The position numbers and the translations under genes were made by a program. The notes under the pieces are model-generated. The model was not told the DNA's origin. It saw only the letters and a list, made by a program, of their open reading frames with translations, and did no database searches. Source: Collimonas fungivorans (GTDB taxonomy: Bacteria; Pseudomonadota; Gammaproteobacteria; Burkholderiales; Burkholderiaceae_D). From it: a DNA stretch of 64,000 nucleotides. The DNA is taken from the NCBI RefSeq assembly GCF_001584145.1, contig NZ_CP013232.1, positions 2,294,001-2,358,000 on the forward strand. Direction: 5' to 3'. Positions 9,045 to 18,341 of this stretch are shown piece by piece (the first letter of the stretch is position 1; every line of letters begins with the position of its first letter).

Positions 9045-11105
9045 GGCTAGCGCCCGCTGGCAGACGTTGGCGACGGTAAAACCGTATTCGTGCATCACCA
9101 GCTCACCCGATGCCGAGGCGCCGAAACGGTCCACGGCCAGCACGTCGCCATGGGCGCCGACATAACGATGCCAGCCCTGCGCCACGCCGGCTTCCACCGC
9201 CAGCCTGGCGCCGACGGCGGGCGGCAGCACCGTGTCGCGGTAAGCCTGGGGCTGCTGCTCGAACAGTTCCCAGCTCGGCATCGAAACAATCCGCACCTGG
9301 ATGTCCTGTTCCGCCAGATGCTGGCCGGCGGCCACGATCAGCGCCACTTCCGAGCCGCTGGCGATCAGGATCAGGTCCGGTTTGCCATTGGCGGCGTCAG
9401 CCAGGATGTAAGCGCCGCGCTGCAATTCTTCTGCTGCGGCAAAGCGTGTGCGGTCCAGGGTGGGAACGTTTTGCCGGGTCAGCACCAGCGCCACCGGCCG
9501 TTCAAACGATTGCACCGCCACCCGCCAGGCCGCCGCCGTTTCGTTGGCGTCGGCGGGGCGCAGCACGATCAGGTTAGGCAGTGCGCGCAGGCTGGCCAGC
9601 TGCTCCACCGGCTGGTGTGTGCCGCCGTCTTCGCCGAGGGCGATGCTGTCATGGGTAAACACGTACACCACCTGCAAGCCCATCAGGGCGGCAAGGCGGA
9701 TAGAGGGCCGCATGTAGTCGGAAAACACCAGGAAGGTGGCGCCGAACGGCAAGGCGCCGCCGTGCGCCGCCATGCCGTTGATGATCGCGCCCATCGCATG
9801 TTCGCGCACGCCGAAGTGCAGGTTGCGGCCGCTGTAACTCCAGCCGCCGCCATCGGAACCCTGGCGGTCGCCGGCAATGATGCCGCCCGGCTCGAAATCT
9901 CCGAAACCCTTCAAGGCGCTGTAAGTCGATGGGTCAAGGTCTGCCGAGCCGCCGATCAGCGCCGGCAGATGCGCGGCGATGGCATTCATGACCTTGCCTG
10001 ACGCCACCCGTGTCGCCATGCCCTTGGCGTCCGCCGGGAACTGCGGGATGTCGGCGTCCCAGCCTGGCGGCAGGCCTGCCTTGCCGCCTTCCATGAGCTG
10101 CTGCAGTTCCAGCGCGAGCTGCGGAAACTGCTGCTGGTAGGTGGAAAATTTCTCCTGCCAGGCCGCTTCGGCTTTTTGCCCCAGTTGGCCGCCTTCAAGA
10201 AAATGCGCGGCGGCCGCTTCGGGAATATAGAAGGAGGGCTGCTCCGGCCAGCCCAGCTTCTGCTTGGTCAGGCGCAGTTCTTCTACGCCGAGCGGCGAGC
10301 CGTGGGCTTCGAAACTGTCTTGCTTGTTGGGCGAACCGAAACCCAGGTGAGTGCGCACCAGGATCAGCGAGGGCCTGCCGGTTTCGCCGCGGGCCGCATC
10401 CAGCGCCCGCGCTATCGCCGCCACGTTGTTGCCGTCTTCTACCGTTTGCGTGTGCCAGCCGTAGGCGTCGAAGCGCTGCGCGCGGTCTTCGCTGAAGCTG
10501 ATGTCTGTGCCGGCGGACAGCGTCACCCGGTTGTCGTCGTACAGGTAAATCAGTTTGCCCAGCTGCAGGTGGCCGGCCAGTGATGCGGCTTCCGAGGCGA
10601 TGCCTTCCATCAGGTCGCCGTCGCTCACTATGCCGTAGGTGAAGTGATTGATGACGTCGAGGTCGCCGCGGTTATAGCGCGCAGCCAGGCTGGCTTCCGC
10701 CATCGCCATGCCGACGCCGTTGGCAAACCCCTGGCCCAACGGCCCGGTAGTGACTTCCACGCCTGGCGTCAGGCCGCGCTCCGGATGGCCAGGCGTATGG
10801 CTGCCCCATTGGCGGAACTGCTTGATCTGCTCCAGCGGCAGGTCGTAGCCGCTGAGATGCAGCAGGCTGTACAGCAAGGCCGAACCGTGGCCTGCCGACA
10901 GGACGAAACGGTCGCGGTCGAACCAGTGCGGATCGGCGGGGTGGTGCTTGAGGAACTGTGTCCACAATACATAGGCCATCGGCGCCGCGCCCAGCGGCAA
11001 TCCAGGATGGCCGCTGTTGGCTTGCTGTACGGCGTCGACCGACAGGAAGCGCAGCGTATTGATGCACAAATCGTCGAGGGCGGAAGCGGGAAGCGTTGAG
11101 CTCAT
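9030..11105 (-). CDS. tkt: Transketolase
   Basis: This ThDP-dependent enzyme transfers two-carbon ketol units between pentose phosphate and glycolytic sugars. Its length (691 residues) is typical. Visible motifs are the N-terminal [20 protein letters not shown], the ThDP/Mg2+ region with GDGDLMEG-like [20 protein letters not shown], the pyrimidine-domain motif [16 protein letters not shown], and the family signature [19 protein letters not shown]. The ATG at 11105 is preceded by AAGGAG. It is convergent with the glucoamylase-like gene (15-bp overlap) and lies close to gnd and pgm, consistent with a small pentose-phosphate gene group. Confidence 0.95.
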   Translation of the reverse strand: MSSTLPASALDDLCINTLRFLSVDAVQQANSGHPGLPLGAAPMAYVLWTQFLKHHPADPHWFDRDRFVLSAGHGSALLYSLLHLSGYDLPLEQIKQFRQWGSHTPGHPERGLTPGVEVTTGPLGQGFANGVGMAMAEASLAARYNRGDLDVINHFTYGIVSDGDLMEGIASEAASLAGHLQLGKLIYLYDDNRVTLSAGTDISFSEDRAQRFDAYGWHTQTVEDGNNVAAIARALDAARGETGRPSLILVRTHLGFGSPNKQDSFEAHGSPLGVEELRLTKQKLGWPEQPSFYIPEAAAAHFLEGGQLGQKAEAAWQEKFSTYQQQFPQLALELQQLMEGGKAGLPPGWDADIPQFPADAKGMATRVASGKVMNAIAAHLPALIGGSADLDPSTYSALKGFGDFEPGGIIAGDRQGSDGGGWSYSGRNLHFGVREHAMGAIINGMAAHGGALPFGATFLVFSDYMRPSIRLAALMGLQVVYVFTHDSIALGEDGGTHQPVEQLASLRALPNLIVLRPADANETAAAWRVAVQSFERPVALVLTRQNVPTLDRTRFAAAEELQRGAYILADAANGKPDLILIASGSEVALIVAAGQHLAEQDIQVRIVSMPSWELFEQQPQAYRDTVLPPAVGARLAVEAGVAQGWHRYVGAHGDVLAVDRFGASASGELVMHEYGFTVANVCQRALALLRT

Positions 11106-11460
11106 TCGGCAACTCCTTGAATTCAGTGGGGATGATGCAATGCAGGGGGAGGGCGCTCAAACAAAGGTAACACTCTTTGCGGCGCTCTTCACCGGTTTAA
11201 TGTAACTGCTGGCAGCGGAAAAGTCGGGCAGGGAAGTCTGGACCACTGTAGTCCTGCGCCAGGCGTTTATCTGTGCGCTGACTAACATAGAAAATCCATG
11301 TTTGCGGCTACTCTCGGTCCGGACCGTCGGCGCCGGCTCTTCCTTGTGTCCTACGCTGATATCGGTAATCCGCTGATAGCGAGCCGAGCGGGCCCTGATT
11401 AAGATTCTGCCATGGCAACGGATATCGGGTTGCCCCAGATAATTCATAAGGAGAGCTGTC
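11106..11460. other. Intergenic region, divergent promoters
   Basis: No gene was found between the transketolase start and the 25-codon gene at 11461. It presumably holds both promoters. No clear operator or repeat was seen. Confidence 0.4.
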
Positions 11461-11538
11461 ATGGGTAAATATTTATTGGCCTGGCTTCTTGGCGTGCCGG
11501 CAGTGGTGTTGGTGGTGATCTATCTGCTTGTGCATTGA
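11461..11538 (+). CDS. 25-residue hydrophobic membrane peptide
   Basis: A very short gene reads MGKYLLAWLLGVPAVVLVVI followed by YLLVH and a TGA stop. An excellent ribosome site, AAGGAG, lies 7-8 nt upstream of the ATG. The peptide is a single membrane-spanning helix with a charged start. Similar tiny peptides near CsbD and DUF883 genes are known from proteobacterial genomes, but no function is established that I can name. The good ribosome site and the conserved-looking helix argue that it is real. It precedes the CsbD gene by about 105 bp. Confidence 0.7.
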   Translation: MGKYLLAWLLGVPAVVLVVIYLLVH

Positions 11539-11643
11539 TCCGGACTCGGCAACAGCTTTTTCATTTTTTCGTGCTGCCGTGGATTCTCTAGCGGGAAAAC
11601 GCGGCAGGTCTAGCAGGTCTCTCAACCAAATGGAGAATTAAAC

Positions 11644-11826
11644 ATGAACAAGGACCAGGTCAAAGGCGCCAGCAAGGATATTGCCGGGAAAATCCAGGAA
11701 GGAGCAGGCAAACTGGCGGGCAATAAAGAACAGCAAGCCAAGGGCCTGCAAAAGCAGGTCGAAGGGAAAATCGAGAAATCGCTGGGCGACGCCAAGGAAG
11801 TCGCCAAGGATATTGCTCGTAAGTAG
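11644..11826 (+). CDS. CsbD family stress protein
   Basis: A 60-residue, highly charged, mostly helical protein starting MNKDQVKGASKDIAGKIQEG. It has the internal KGASKDIAGK-type pattern of the CsbD family (general stress proteins such as B. subtilis CsbD and E. coli YjbJ). The biochemical function is unknown. The ATG at 11644 follows TGGAGAATTAAAC. It is followed by an intrinsic terminator at 11884-11906. Confidence 0.9.
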   Translation: MNKDQVKGASKDIAGKIQEGAGKLAGNKEQQAKGLQKQVEGKIEKSLGDAKEVAKDIARK

Positions 11827-11883
11827 CCGCTGCCAAACCTGCGCCCGCCAGCCGGCGGGTGCAGGTTCGCCAAACATTGCAAC

Positions 11884-11906
11884 AAGCCGCTCGCCGCGGC
11901 TTTTTT
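11884..11906 (+). terminator. Intrinsic terminator after csbD-like gene
   Basis: A 7-bp stem AAGCCGC/GCGGCTT with a 5-nt loop is followed directly by a run of seven T residues. Confidence 0.85.
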
Positions 11907-12001
11907 TATTGCCGGTTGCCTGGAACCGGCAGGCCGTTTATTCTTGGGATATGCTTGCAGCGGGCGCCATGGACCTGCCGTCATTATCGATAAGAGAGCA
12001 T

Positions 12002-13612
12002 ATGTTCACCTTCGACCCCAATCATTATCCTTACGCTTCCCGCCGCAGCGCGGTCTACGCCAGGCGCGGCATGGTCGCCACTTCGCAGCCGCTCGCAGCA
12101 CAAGCCGGGCTGGCGGTGCTGCAGGCCGGCGGCAACGCCATCGACGCCGCAATCGCCACCGCCGCCGCGCTGACCGTAGTCGAGCCGACCGCCAACGGCA
12201 TAGGCGGCGACGCCTTTGCGCTGATCTGGCACAAGGACGAGTTGCACGGCTTGAACGCCAGCGGCGCCGCGCCGCAGGCGATCACGATCGACAAATTGCA
12301 CGCCGCCGGCCACCGCACCATGCCCAAATACGGCGGCCTGCCGGTCACCGTGCCGGGCGCGCCGGGAGCATGGGTCAGCATGGCCGAGCGCTTCGGCAAG
12401 CTGCCGCTGCAGCGTTCCATGGCCGGCGCCATCGCGCTGGCGCAAGAGGGTTACCCGGTATCGCCGATGGTGGCGTTTGCCTGGCAACAGGCCTACAAAC
12501 TATTTCGGGATGAGCTGAAGGGCAGCCATTTCCAATCCTGGTTCGACACCTTCAGCGCCGACGGCCGGACGCCGCGCGCAGGTGAAATCTGGCGCGCGCC
12601 AGGCCATGCCGATACGCTGGGCGCGATCGCCGCCGACAACGGCGCCAGTTTCTATCGCGGCGCCCTGGCGGAAAAGACCGCCGCTTGTGTGCAAGCCGCC
12701 GGCGGCTATCTGGACAGCGCTGACCTGGCGGCGTATCAGCCGCAGTGGGTGGCGCCGATCAGCAGCAATTACCGCGGCTACCAGGTATGGGAAATCCCGC
12801 CGAACGGCCACGGCCTGGTGGCCTTGCTGGCCCTGAACATCCTGAAAGGCTTCGACTTTACCGAACGCGATACCTTGCTGACCTATCACCGCCAGATCGA
12901 AGCCATCAAGCTGGCTTATGCCGACGGCCTGGCCCACATCGCCGACAACGGCCATATGCGGGTCGCGGTGGAAGATTTGCTGTCGGAGGCCTATGCCGAC
13001 GAACGGCGCAAGCTGATCGGCCCGCGCGCGATGTTGCCGCTGCCCGGCCAGCCGGCGCGCGGCGGCACCGTGTACCTGAGCACCGCCGACGATGAGGGCA
13101 ATATGGTGTCCTTCATCCAGAGCAACTACATGGGTTTTGGCTCCGGGCTGGTGGTGCCGGGGACCGGCATCGCCTTGCATAACCGCGGCAACAATTTCAC
13201 GCTCGACGCCGCCCATCCGAATTGCCTGGCGCCGGGCAAGCGGCCTTACCACACCATCATTCCCGGGTTCCTGAGCAAGGACGGCAAGGCGGTTGGCCCG
13301 TTCGGCGTGATGGGGGCATTCATGCAGCCGCAGGGACATGTGCAGATGGTCATGAATACGGTGGATTTCGCGCTCAATCCGCAATCCTCGCTCGACGCTC
13401 CGCGCTGGGAATGGGAAAGCGGCAATCACGTCAGCATCGAACATACCAACGCCGAGCACCTGTTCCGCGGCTTGCGCGGGCTGGGACACGAAGCTTCGTG
13501 GTCGGCCAGCCAGCTCGGCTTCGGCCGCGGCCAGATCATCTGGCGCGACCGCCACGGCGTGCTGTGCGGCGGCACCGAGCCGCGCACCGACGGTTGCGTG
13601 GCGGCCTGGTAA
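12002..13612 (+). CDS. Gamma-glutamyltranspeptidase-family Ntn-hydrolase (possibly oxamate amidohydrolase-like)
   Basis: A 536-residue protein of the gamma-glutamyltransferase family, autoprocessed Ntn-hydrolases that cleave gamma-glutamyl or related amide bonds. The N-terminal part has GMVATSQPLAAQAGLAVLQA and GGNAIDAAIATAAAL, typical of the large subunit. The likely nucleophile is Thr356 in GGTVYLSTADDEGNMVSFIQ, where self-cleavage would occur. There is no signal peptide, unlike periplasmic Ggt. The length and the motif SGLVVPGTGIALHNRGNNF resemble the cytoplasmic HpxW-type oxamate amidohydrolase branch, but the substrate cannot be fixed. I chose the ATG at 12002; the upstream frame is non-coding. 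Confidence 0.85.
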   Translation: MFTFDPNHYPYASRRSAVYARRGMVATSQPLAAQAGLAVLQAGGNAIDAAIATAAALTVVEPTANGIGGDAFALIWHKDELHGLNASGAAPQAITIDKLHAAGHRTMPKYGGLPVTVPGAPGAWVSMAERFGKLPLQRSMAGAIALAQEGYPVSPMVAFAWQQAYKLFRDELKGSHFQSWFDTFSADGRTPRAGEIWRAPGHADTLGAIAADNGASFYRGALAEKTAACVQAAGGYLDSADLAAYQPQWVAPISSNYRGYQVWEIPPNGHGLVALLALNILKGFDFTERDTLLTYHRQIEAIKLAYADGLAHIADNGHMRVAVEDLLSEAYADERRKLIGPRAMLPLPGQPARGGTVYLSTADDEGNMVSFIQSNYMGFGSGLVVPGTGIALHNRGNNFTLDAAHPNCLAPGKRPYHTIIPGFLSKDGKAVGPFGVMGAFMQPQGHVQMVMNTVDFALNPQSSLDAPRWEWESGNHVSIEHTNAEHLFRGLRGLGHEASWSASQLGFGRGQIIWRDRHGVLCGGTEPRTDGCVAAW

Positions 13613-13657
13613 ACAGCAGCAAAATCATTAAAAAGTGAATCGACAAGGGAAATGAAA

Positions 13658-14518
13658 ATGTCTGAACCGGTTGACCTCAAGAATATTTTCCCGGTAATCA
13701 TGACGCCTAGCCATGACGGGAAATATTTCCAGAACTACGTGATGTCCTTATTGAATTTTACTATTCACGCCGAACGCGCCGGCATGCCCATACAGGTAGT
13801 CATGCACCAAGGGGAAAGCCTGGTGACGCGGGCGCGCAACAATTGCGTCGCCGATTTTCTCGCTTCCCCGCAATGGACCCATCTATTCTGGATCGACGCC
13901 GACATCGGATTTTCCGCTGAAGCCGCATTCCGCCTGCTGCGTTCCGGCTACGACATCGCCGCCGGCGTATATCCGCTCAAGCGTGAAAACTGGCCGCAGC
14001 AAGGCCTGCCGGAGGGCACCACCCAGCTGCAATTCGAGGCGGGATACACCCGGTATACGGTGAACGCAAAAGCCGCCGGCGACAGCAACCAGATCAACCT
14101 GGAAGTACAGTCCGACGGCTTCATGCGCATGGAAGAAGCGCCGACCGGGTTCATGGTGATCAAGCGCAGCGTGTTCGAGCGTCTGATCGCCAGTTATCCC
14201 GAGCTGAACTACGTGTCCGATTCCATCGGGATTCCCGACCAGGGGCTGCACTACCGTTTCTTCGATGTCATGGTCGATCCGGTCAGCCGCCGCTACCTGT
14301 CGGAGGACTACGGCTTTTGCCGGCTCTGGTCCGGACTGGGCGAATCGGTTTACATCGACGCCAACTCAAACCTGAGCCACCAGGGTTCCAAGTTATACAA
14401 GGGAGACTTTGCGAATTCCTTGCTCACGTCCTTGCCGCACGCGGTGGGCGGCCCGGCGGGCATGCGGATGCAGCTGACCGGGGGAGAGTACTTGCGGCCA
14501 AATCCGCCGCCGCTCTGA
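13658..14518 (+). CDS. Anp1/GT-A-like glycosyltransferase
   Basis: A soluble protein of 286 residues. The segment HLFWIDADIGFSAEAAFRLL carries a DxD-type motif, and the preceding RARNNCVADFLA and following SGYDIAAGVYPLKR match Anp1-like GT-A glycosyltransferases, common in bacteria and phages. It probably uses a nucleotide sugar; acceptor and product are unknown. Two ATGs occur at 13652 and 13658. AAGGGA at 13645-13650 is too close to the first but 7 nt from the second, so I chose 13658. It follows the GGT-family gene by 45 bp, in the same direction. No other glycan genes surround it. Confidence 0.7.
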   Translation: MSEPVDLKNIFPVIMTPSHDGKYFQNYVMSLLNFTIHAERAGMPIQVVMHQGESLVTRARNNCVADFLASPQWTHLFWIDADIGFSAEAAFRLLRSGYDIAAGVYPLKRENWPQQGLPEGTTQLQFEAGYTRYTVNAKAAGDSNQINLEVQSDGFMRMEEAPTGFMVIKRSVFERLIASYPELNYVSDSIGIPDQGLHYRFFDVMVDPVSRRYLSEDYGFCRLWSGLGESVYIDANSNLSHQGSKLYKGDFANSLLTSLPHAVGGPAGMRMQLTGGEYLRPNPPPL

Positions 14519-14584
14519 GTTTCCGTGCTTGCAAGTGCAGACGGGCTGGCGCTTGCCAGCCCGTTCCTCATGGCGCCGTCAAGA

Positions 14585-16081
14585 TTACAGCTGGGCGCTG
14601 GTGGTAGCGTTGAACTTGGTGTTCAGGTTGGTCTCCAGGTTGCCGATCGCTTTTTCCAGGACACTGAAGATCTGCGCGCGGTTGGCGCCGTTGCTCAAGT
14701 CCAGGGTAGCGCCGGCGGCGACCCCGGCCGTGGCCAGTGCGCCGTTGAACGCAGCCTGCGCCTGCGCCGCAGAAATATAGGCCGATTGCCCCGAGCCGTT
14801 CACATACGCCAGGGTCTGGAAGACGTTGGAGAACACGGTTGCCAGCGCCGGGACACTGAAGGCGACATGATTGGCGGGTGTCACGAAGGTGGTGGCGCTG
14901 GTGGTGGGGATCGGGTTGTCGTACAGCTGGTCGAGGTAGTAGCGCACCTGATACGGATATTGCTTGTAGGTGTCGGTCGCGCCCCATACCGAACTGTAGG
15001 CGTTGACGCTGGCTACGGTCGATGCGGTGGCGGTCGCCGCCAGCTTGCTGTAGCTGCTCATCAGGGTGCCGTAGAAACCCTGGTTGTAGGCAACGTTCAG
15101 CAGCACATCCAGGAAGTTGTTCGGCAGCTTGGTGAAATTGACCAGCGCTTTGTCGTAATCCGGCTGCCAGGGCGTGGTCCAGCCACCCGTGCCTTTGCCG
15201 GTGACGATCAGGGCGACAAAGTCGTTGTAGTGGAAGTAGGCGGTCAGCATCGGCCCGTAGTACTTGTTGTTGAACGACGGCGGCGTCGGCTTGCTGTACT
15301 GCTGGGCCGCGTTGGCCATGGTGTAGCCGATGTTTTTCTGGATCGCGACGTAGTTGATCAGCGAATGGCCGGCCGGCGCGTAGGAACCGGACACCATGTC
15401 GGCCGCGTAATTGTTGATCTGGTACGGACCGCCCTGGCCGGTGGCCATCACCGCCTGCTGGTCGGGCGACGGGTCGATCAGGCTGCCGCTGCTGACGTAC
15501 AAGCCGGTGGCTATGTTTTCCTGCAGCAGCTGGCCCAGGATCGAACCGTACAGGTAGTCTTTCTGGAACTGCATGCCGGGATAATATTGCTGCAGCAGGT
15601 GCCCATACATGACCCCGGCAATGATGTTCGACATGATCAGGTCGTTGTAGTTGCCGCCGTCCAGCAGCAACTGGTCCTGCGCCGATCCCGCGCCTAGCAG
15701 CAGATGGAAATTGATGGTCCCGGTGGTAGCGCCTGGAGGTGGCGGCGTGACAGGCGGCGGAGTAACCGGCGGCGCCGCGTCGCCGCAGGCGCCGGCCGAA
15801 GTCCAGGGTTTGCCGCTGCCGATCGGGCCGCTCTCGGTTGACGGGTTATTCCCCTGGGTCCACCAGTTGGCGGTGTAGTTAACGTTGCTGTAGCTGGCGC
15901 TGTTGCCGCCGGTGTAGATGGCGCTGGCAACCCAGGCGGCGGCGCAAGCCGGGGCGCTGGCTTTGGCCGAAACCTGTTGCAGGCTTGCGCTGGCAGCGCC
16001 GGACGAACCGCCGTCGCTGCATGCGGTCAGCATGGCGCCGGCCAGGCCCAGCAGCAGGGTCTTGGATACGATTGTTCTCAT
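14585..16081 (-). CDS. Secreted chitin-binding lipoprotein with putative lysozyme-like domain
   Basis: A 498-residue exported lipoprotein. The signal peptide ends in lipobox LTAC (Cys21). Residues about 45-100 form a CBM5/12 chitin-binding domain with the classic spacing AAWVASAIYTGG then NYTANWWTQGNNP. A Pro/Thr linker (about 104-120) follows. The roughly 375-residue C-terminal domain is unfamiliar. It contains GQLLQENIATGLY and, later, GGPYQINNYAADMV, reminiscent of the catalytic Glu and the G-x-x-Q-I segment of lysozyme-superfamily enzymes, so a chitin- or peptidoglycan-cleaving role is possible. The ATG at 16081 has a strong ribosome site (GAGGAGAGAGAC). A longer upstream frame to 16219 is rejected. 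Confidence 0.8.
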   Translation of the reverse strand: MRTIVSKTLLLGLAGAMLTACSDGGSSGAASASLQQVSAKASAPACAAAWVASAIYTGGNSASYSNVNYTANWWTQGNNPSTESGPIGSGKPWTSAGACGDAAPPVTPPPVTPPPPGATTGTINFHLLLGAGSAQDQLLLDGGNYNDLIMSNIIAGVMYGHLLQQYYPGMQFQKDYLYGSILGQLLQENIATGLYVSSGSLIDPSPDQQAVMATGQGGPYQINNYAADMVSGSYAPAGHSLINYVAIQKNIGYTMANAAQQYSKPTPPSFNNKYYGPMLTAYFHYNDFVALIVTGKGTGGWTTPWQPDYDKALVNFTKLPNNFLDVLLNVAYNQGFYGTLMSSYSKLAATATASTVASVNAYSSVWGATDTYKQYPYQVRYYLDQLYDNPIPTTSATTFVTPANHVAFSVPALATVFSNVFQTLAYVNGSGQSAYISAAQAQAAFNGALATAGVAAGATLDLSNGANRAQIFSVLEKAIGNLETNLNTKFNATTSAQL

Positions 16082-16550
16082 GTCTCTCTCCTCGATCAAT
16101 TGATGATGTAAGAGGAGCGAGCCAACTGCCAGCTTGCGCACACTCCCAAAGCTGGGACTGAGGATGCTGCCATGAAAAATGAGCGTCAAGTGGTTTAAAA
16201 AATCTGCCAGCGCCACCATACCACTTCAGAATCTGTGCGGCGCCAGCCTGAAAATCGCATCGGCTTTGAAGCGCCGGCGATTTGTCTTCACAGTCATTTG
16301 TTTCCTTGTGGAAATAAAATGCAAAACAGATTAATATCGATAAAAAGAGAACGTCCGCGGCTCATCCGGAATCATGGCGGGGCACGCGGAGGCCATACCA
16401 CTTTTTCCGATTACCTCATGTGGTCTTAGCCGGAACGATGATCTTTCAGCATGGCCTTGCGGCAGGCAGGTAAACCAATAATGGGCGCAGGAATATGGCA
16501 GTATCTTTGATATGTATCCGTAACCTGACCAATTATTGAAAGCCACATTT
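16082..16550. other. Intergenic region, divergent promoters
   Basis: No supportable gene lies between the divergent chitin-binding lipoprotein and sugar dehydrogenase genes. It is more AT-rich than its neighbours, with no clear repeat. It presumably holds both promoters, so the two secreted proteins could be co-regulated. Confidence 0.4.
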
Positions 16551-17774
16551 ATGCGACCAGCGTCTTTTCTGCGCAAAGCGTTTTGCACGATGTTCCTGCT
16601 CGTATGCGGGACTGCTTCCGCGCAAAGCACTTATCTCACCTCCGGCACATGCGATGGCTTGCCGCGGCTCGATCTCAAGGTCGCCAAGGGCATATGCATG
16701 GGGCTGGTTGCCGAACACCTCGGTTTTGTGCGCGGCGTGGCCGCCATCGGCCAGGATATCTATGTGCTCGACATGGGCGGCTGGGCCAGCAACCGCGGCC
16801 GCCTGCTGCGCCTGAACCTGAAGCAGGGCGGCAAGCCGGAAGTATTGCTGAGCAAGCTCAACATGCCCAACGCGATTATCGCGACGCCGGACAAGCGGCT
16901 GCTGGTCAGCATGCAGGGCCGTATCGTGCACATCGATCCCGCCGCCAAGGATATCGCTGCCAGCATGCGGGACGTCGTGACCAACCTGCCAGGCACCGGT
17001 CGCCATCCGCTGGCAGCGATGGTGCTGGGCGCCGACAGTTCGCTGTACATCAATGTCGGCTCAGCCACCGACAATTGCGAGATCAAGCCGGACCAGCCCG
17101 GCAAGGCGGTTTTTCCTTGCCCAGAGATTGGCGAGACGCCGCCGCGCGCCAGCGTATTGCACGCCAAACTGCCGGCGAACGGCGCGGCGCTCGATGCGCG
17201 CACTATACCGGTCCATGCGCGCGGCCTGCGCAACAGCATGGCGCTGGCGCTCAGCCCGAACGGAACGGTGATCGCCGCTACCAACTCGCGCGACAACATC
17301 ACCGTCGCCGATGCCAAGCTGTCTGATGCGGAACTGCCGCACGACACCCTGAGCTGGCTGGTTGCCGGCGCCGATTACGGCTGGCCCTATTGTTTCGACA
17401 AACTCAGGACCAGCCCTGAATATCCAGGATTCGACTGCAGTAAAAAGACCGCTCCCGGCCGCCTGCTGCCGCCGCATGCGGCGCCGCTCGGCATGCTGAT
17501 CTACAGCGGCAAGACCATGCCGGCATTGGCCGGACGCCTGGTCATCGGCTATCACGGCTATCGCGCCGCCGGCCATAGGCTGGTCAGCCTGGCTTTGGAT
17601 GCGAATTATCAGCCGGTGGGGGAACCAAAGGACCTGGTGTCGGGCTGGAATTTCCTGGCCGGCAAACATCCGATGGGCGCGCCTGTGGGATTGGCGACGC
17701 TGGATGACGGCAGTGTGGTGATTACCGAAGACAGGAACGGCGCGTTGGTGCGCCTGGCGCCAGATACACGCTAG
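16551..17774 (+). CDS. Secreted PQQ-dependent aldose sugar dehydrogenase-like protein
   Basis: A 407-residue exported beta-propeller protein of the soluble glucose/sorbosone dehydrogenase family (YliI/Asd-like). A signal peptide (about residues 1-25: FLRKAFCTMFLLVCGTASAQ) precedes blade motifs such as FVRGVAAIGQDIYVLDMGGW, HARGLRNSMALALSPNG and ADYGWPYCFDK, with the YGWPYC motif typical of the family. The likely reaction is periplasmic oxidation of aldoses with PQQ. Whether the PQQ and Ca2+ residues are all present cannot be checked by eye. I chose the ATG at 16551; an in-frame TTG at 16536 is less likely. The ribosome site is weak. Confidence 0.78.
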   Translation: MRPASFLRKAFCTMFLLVCGTASAQSTYLTSGTCDGLPRLDLKVAKGICMGLVAEHLGFVRGVAAIGQDIYVLDMGGWASNRGRLLRLNLKQGGKPEVLLSKLNMPNAIIATPDKRLLVSMQGRIVHIDPAAKDIAASMRDVVTNLPGTGRHPLAAMVLGADSSLYINVGSATDNCEIKPDQPGKAVFPCPEIGETPPRASVLHAKLPANGAALDARTIPVHARGLRNSMALALSPNGTVIAATNSRDNITVADAKLSDAELPHDTLSWLVAGADYGWPYCFDKLRTSPEYPGFDCSKKTAPGRLLPPHAAPLGMLIYSGKTMPALAGRLVIGYHGYRAAGHRLVSLALDANYQPVGEPKDLVSGWNFLAGKHPMGAPVGLATLDDGSVVITEDRNGALVRLAPDTR

Positions 17775-18008
17775 TCCGCGCTGAAGGCGGCGTGTTTGTT
17801 GATTCGGTTAAAGCGCTGGGATTACCGATATGTGAGGAGATTCTAGCCATCCCATGCTATCTGCATGGTGACAAAGCTATTAGTGAATCTACTCACATAT
17901 CGATATGGCCACATGTGAATCTGGGAGAGAGTCTAGCGGAGGAATATGACAGGCGTTTGACATTGGGAGCCTGTTTCCCGAAAAGACGGGGCGCAAAGCC
18001 CCGTCGCT
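17775..18008. other. AT-richer spacer with inverted repeat at the island edge
   Basis: No gene is supported. An 11-bp perfect inverted repeat (CGATATGTGAG at 17826-17836 and its complement at 17892-17902) encloses about 55 nt. Base composition drops here compared with the genes to the left, marking the start of the accessory segment. Confidence 0.5.
17985..18005 (-). terminator. Intrinsic terminator behind pirin remnant
   Basis: An 8-bp stem GACGGGGC/GCCCCGTC with a 5-nt loop is followed on the reverse strand by TTTT. It lies just after the stop codon of the pirin fragment, so it is probably that gene's original terminator. Confidence 0.75.
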
Positions 18009-18341
18009 TTAGCCGTTTCCAGCGCGGATTTCTTCAATAAAAGCTTCGCCGTTGCGTAGCGCAGCGGGTGTCGTATGCACCGAATAGTGGCCAAGGACCA
18101 GGTCGTGCCGATGCGGCGCCGCCGAACCGAGAACGAATTCGGTATCGGTGATCGCCTCGAATTCCACCGCTTCGTTCGACGCTTCGAAAGCCGCGAAATC
18201 CCCATGCCGCAACTCGTCCGGAACCGACACGGCGCCCGATGCAATGGCAGCCCACAGCACAGTGTGGCCCATCGGCGGCTGGTAGCGCCAGCGCTCGCCG
18301 GCTTTCAGCCGCACCGCCAGATAATTGATAGGCGGAGTGCC
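18009..18341 (-). pseudogene. Pirin family protein, C-terminal fragment
   Basis: The reverse strand encodes about 110 residues that match only the C-terminal cupin half of pirin: PPINYLAVRLKAGERWRYQP, then TDTEFVLGSAAPHRHDLVLG and HYSVHTTPAALRNGEA. The N-terminal half with the metal-binding histidines is missing, and the sequence upstream (18342-18640) has no matching frame. The original terminator remains at 17985-18005. It is thus a 5'-truncated remnant, probably broken when the neighbouring CDI locus arrived or rearranged. It differs clearly from the intact pirin at 34805, so it is not a duplicate of it. Confidence 0.8.

Noticed and set aside
16082..16219. Upstream extension of the chitin-binding lipoprotein
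   Set aside because: The ATG at 16081 has a strong ribosome site and starts a normal lipoprotein signal peptide; the extension would bury it.
17792..18040. 82-codon open frame right of the sugar dehydrogenase gene
   Set aside because: It overlaps the pirin remnant and its terminator, has no ribosome site, and shows no recognisable similarity.
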